DNA from: Welwitschia mirabilis
Taxonomy: Eukaryota > Gnetophyta > Gnetopsida > Welwitschiales
Direction of reading: 5' to 3'
Length of the DNA stretch: 33,649 nt
Assembly: GCA_051453625.1 (NCBI GenBank)
Contig: JBOZIK010000001.1
Span: 226,837,284 to 226,870,932 of the forward strand
Below, in pieces: positions 31,575-33,649 of the stretch. The notes below the pieces were generated by a model, which did not search any database, was not told the DNA's origin, and saw only the letters and a list, made by a program, of their open reading frames with translations. How positions within the stretch are numbered: position 1 is the stretch's first letter; each line of letters opens with the position of its first letter. The position numbers and the translations under genes are program-made.

Positions 31575-31915
31575 AGTTGTTGTCCTATCTATTGTCCACA
31601 TGACAAAGGGGACGATGCCGCCTTAATGGCTTAGGTTGTGTGCCATGAGCTATTATCAGTCCTATGTGTTATATGTGCATGTTACCACTACTGACATCCT
31701 GTCAGTCGTTCACATGACAGAGGGGACGACGCCGACTAAATTACTTGGTTACATGCCCATGTGCTACCATTAGTTCTACAGCTTTTTTCGATGTAATTAA
31801 GGTCGTCATCCTACATGTCATGGGGATGACCAATGCCACAATCAATACTTCATGTGCATGTGCTGTCCAAGTGTTGTCATCCTGACTGTCGTGGGGGCGA
31901 CATTAGGGATGACAC
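31575..31915. repeat. GC- and CpG-richer repeats within LTR R
   Basis: Four related copies of a unit of 70-120 bases with a core like GTCATCC..GTCGT..ACATGACA.AGGGGACGA.GCCG (cores near 31580-31622, 31694-31735, 31803-31840 and 31875-31912). They lie in U3, upstream of the minus-strand TATA box. They keep about a dozen CpG dinucleotides, whereas the rest of the window is almost devoid of them. Confidence 0.65.
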
Positions 31916-32149
31916 TCTTCACAAGCTTCTCAAGTAGTATAAATTAGTCTTCTTTATCTTTAGTCCTTCTTCAATATGTTAAGTATCAAAACATGCCTGA
32001 AATGCCTTTAATTATGCCAAGAATTACATGTCTTCATGATCATCATAATGTCTCTTCATAATTAGTAGAATTGCATCTAAACCTATATAAATGTCCTACA
32101 AAAGTACTCCAAATATACTATCAAATTCCTACAAATTGGAATTGTAACA

Positions 32150-32162
32150 TAGCCTCCTACTT
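32150..32162 (-). promoter_or_regulatory. Polypurine tract of element R
   Basis: Minus strand AAGTAGGAGGCTA directly before the LTR start TGTTACA. It lies partly inside an inverted repeat (CTACTTAGCC TTGTCA loop TGACAA AGTAG, 32157-32188). Confidence 0.55.
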
Positions 32163-33649
32163 AGCCTTGTCAATCCCTGACAAAGTAGGTGATCAACTAG
32201 ACTGTGAGCCAATTTGGCTAAGATAATCATCAACTAAAGAAATGGAATTTTGAGCTCTATTTATCATGTAGGAATAGATGTCAATAATTCATTAATACAA
32301 TTACTGCTGTAGCTATAAGACCCCTACTTAAACTCATCACAATATTCCACATAAATACCATACACATAACAAGTTAGAGTGATAGTTCAAAAAAAGAATA
32401 ATGTATATACATAATGCTAAAATTGATATGTAAGCTTAAGTTGTAATAGTCTCAAAGAATAATACATGAAAATCTCATTAATGTTTTCTATAAGGGCAAC
32501 ATATAAAAGTAATCATGGCATTCTTTTTCCCTTTAAATTATCTGAAACATAGCTTGCTGGAAAATCAGTGAGTGTGCTACCTGCTACTGCTAAATAAATT
32601 TCATGAAATGTATTCAAGTAACATGCAATTATGTTTAAATAACTCATCATAAATATGTATTATCCAAGCTCAAAATGGTCCTTTAAAAATGATAGCTTTT
32701 TGCTATAATATTTTAAAAGAAAGCTTAGAGAACTATCCTTCCCCCCTGCCCTCTCAGTGGAAAAGCAAGATTTCCCAGATTGCACAAAAGAAAAAGGATG
32801 ACTATCATCCCCTATGTCATGGAGAGAACAGACCCAGATAACAGTTTGTAAAATAAGTTATTTGGATTGATTAGAAAAAACTCGAAAAAAAATTTGACAT
32901 CAAGAAAGGACTGGAGACACAACAGAAAAAACAAAAGGAAGAAAAATGTGAAGAATTTATTTTTAAAAATAGAATCATGAAGAAAAAAACTAATGAGATT
33001 AAATATAGAAAGAAATGCTCATACGTATTCCTCCAATGTGTTCAAGAATCCATGAGTGTTCAAAATCTGTAAGTGGATGAATGAAAAAATCATAAAACCA
33101 TACATCAAAAACATTAGCATAAAATAAAAAGATCACATCAATCAAGGTGAAAGAAATGCATCAATTAATAGTATGAAAATGAAAAATATCCCTTATAAAT
33201 AAAATCTACAAGTGAAAATAAAAAGACAACTAGAGAGCTACCAAATGATCATATTCTAATTATGATGTAGAAAAAGATACTTTAATGACTTTGAAAATCC
33301 TAAACAAAACAACTAAGAAAAAACATCATGAAAAATGGACAATTAGAAACATAAAAAAGATTTTCTTACCTACCCAAAATTAATCCTTAGTAAAGTCTCT
33401 TGGAAGTAATCATAAAATCACCTGATAAGAATGCATGACATAATGTAAAAATGCATAAAGTTCCACTTGACTGGGCAATGATTATGATAATGTCAAGGAT
33501 GTTTAATGTTATCAAACAATGAATGATAAAATAAAAAGCTGTTAAAATAAGAACGTACAAGCGATCATCTCAAAACAACACTAGAATCTAGAAAAGTAAA
33601 GTGATCATATGAAATTAATATAAATAAATAAATATGAGTCTAGAAAACA
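32163..33649. other. Unassigned right end, presumed body of element R
   Basis: AT-rich except for a slightly GC-richer patch (32735-32840). No open frame above about 60 codons and no retrotransposon domain seen on either strand. If R is as inferred, this is its 3' untranslated region; the coding part would be beyond 33649. Confidence 0.4.

Larger units (their letters stand above)
30695..32149 (-). mobile_element. LTR of element R (unrelated family), probably a 3' LTR
   Basis: 1455 bases with a perfect 7-base terminal inverted repeat: plus strand TGTTACA at 30695 and TGTAACA ending at 32149. A minus-strand TATA box (CTATAAAT, 31461-31468) sets the orientation. Right of it the minus strand reads AAGTAGGAGGCTA, a polypurine tract, so R's internal region should lie to the right. 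The 5-base flanks differ (AGGCA left, TAGCC right), so it is not a solo LTR with intact target duplication. The open frame 31261-31476 lies inside it and is chance. The family is not identified. Confidence 0.65.

Noticed and set aside
30695-32149. LTR R as a solo LTR
   Set aside because: The flanking pentamers differ (AGGCA and TAGCC), and a polypurine tract adjoins the right end, so a 3' LTR with an internal region to the right is more likely.

Overview
This window is plant nuclear DNA from a repeat-dominated, very AT-rich region. I find no intact cellular gene. Almost everything that can be interpreted is decayed LTR retrotransposon. The main family is Athila-like Ty3/gypsy: its primer-binding site matches tRNA-Asp, the protease box reads DLGASVNLLP, and a gag tail motif reads NTYNP..NHPNFSW. 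The host is most likely a flowering plant; I cannot name the species.

Layout. (i) 1-3642: the 3' part of a plus-strand element, here called Q. It has an integrase tail, a noncoding 3' region, a polypurine tract and a 1.42-kb LTR, and it continues off the left edge. (ii) 3643-28499: one minus-strand autonomous-type element, P. From right to left it has a 5' LTR (27017-28499), tRNA-Asp PBS, gag, protease, RT, RNase H and integrase, then a 3' noncoding region and a 3' LTR stump. (iii) A second minus-strand element, N, sits inside P's integrase gene (14883-21174 is the complete copy). N is non-autonomous: it keeps LTRs, PBS, a gag-like relic, a short integrase tail and the family's 3' region, but shows no protease, RT, RNase H or integrase core. 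(iv) The block from the end of Q's LTR to the middle of N's 5' LTR is present twice in tandem (3533-12067 and 12068-20718, about 8.5 kb each), with a 3-base microhomology at the breakpoints. (v) 28500-30694: P's outer flank, holding a minisatellite of alternating 91- and 101-bp monomers. (vi) 30695-32149: a minus-strand LTR of an unrelated family, R, with a polypurine tract on its right, so R's body should continue right towards or beyond the window edge.

The order of events can be read off. P inserted first. N then inserted into P's integrase, making the 5-bp target duplication GTTAG (6204-6208 and 21175-21179). Q inserted into P's 3' LTR. Finally the composite was tandemly duplicated. N's two LTRs look more diverged from each other (roughly 75-80% by eye) than the two tandem units (roughly 90% by eye), which fits this order.

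Nothing here looks able to move by itself. P has lost catalytic residues in RT and integrase and carries many stop codons, several at tryptophan positions, as expected from long-term cytosine methylation and deamination. Three assembly gaps (493-592, 14057-14156, 16934-16942) lie in or beside repeats.
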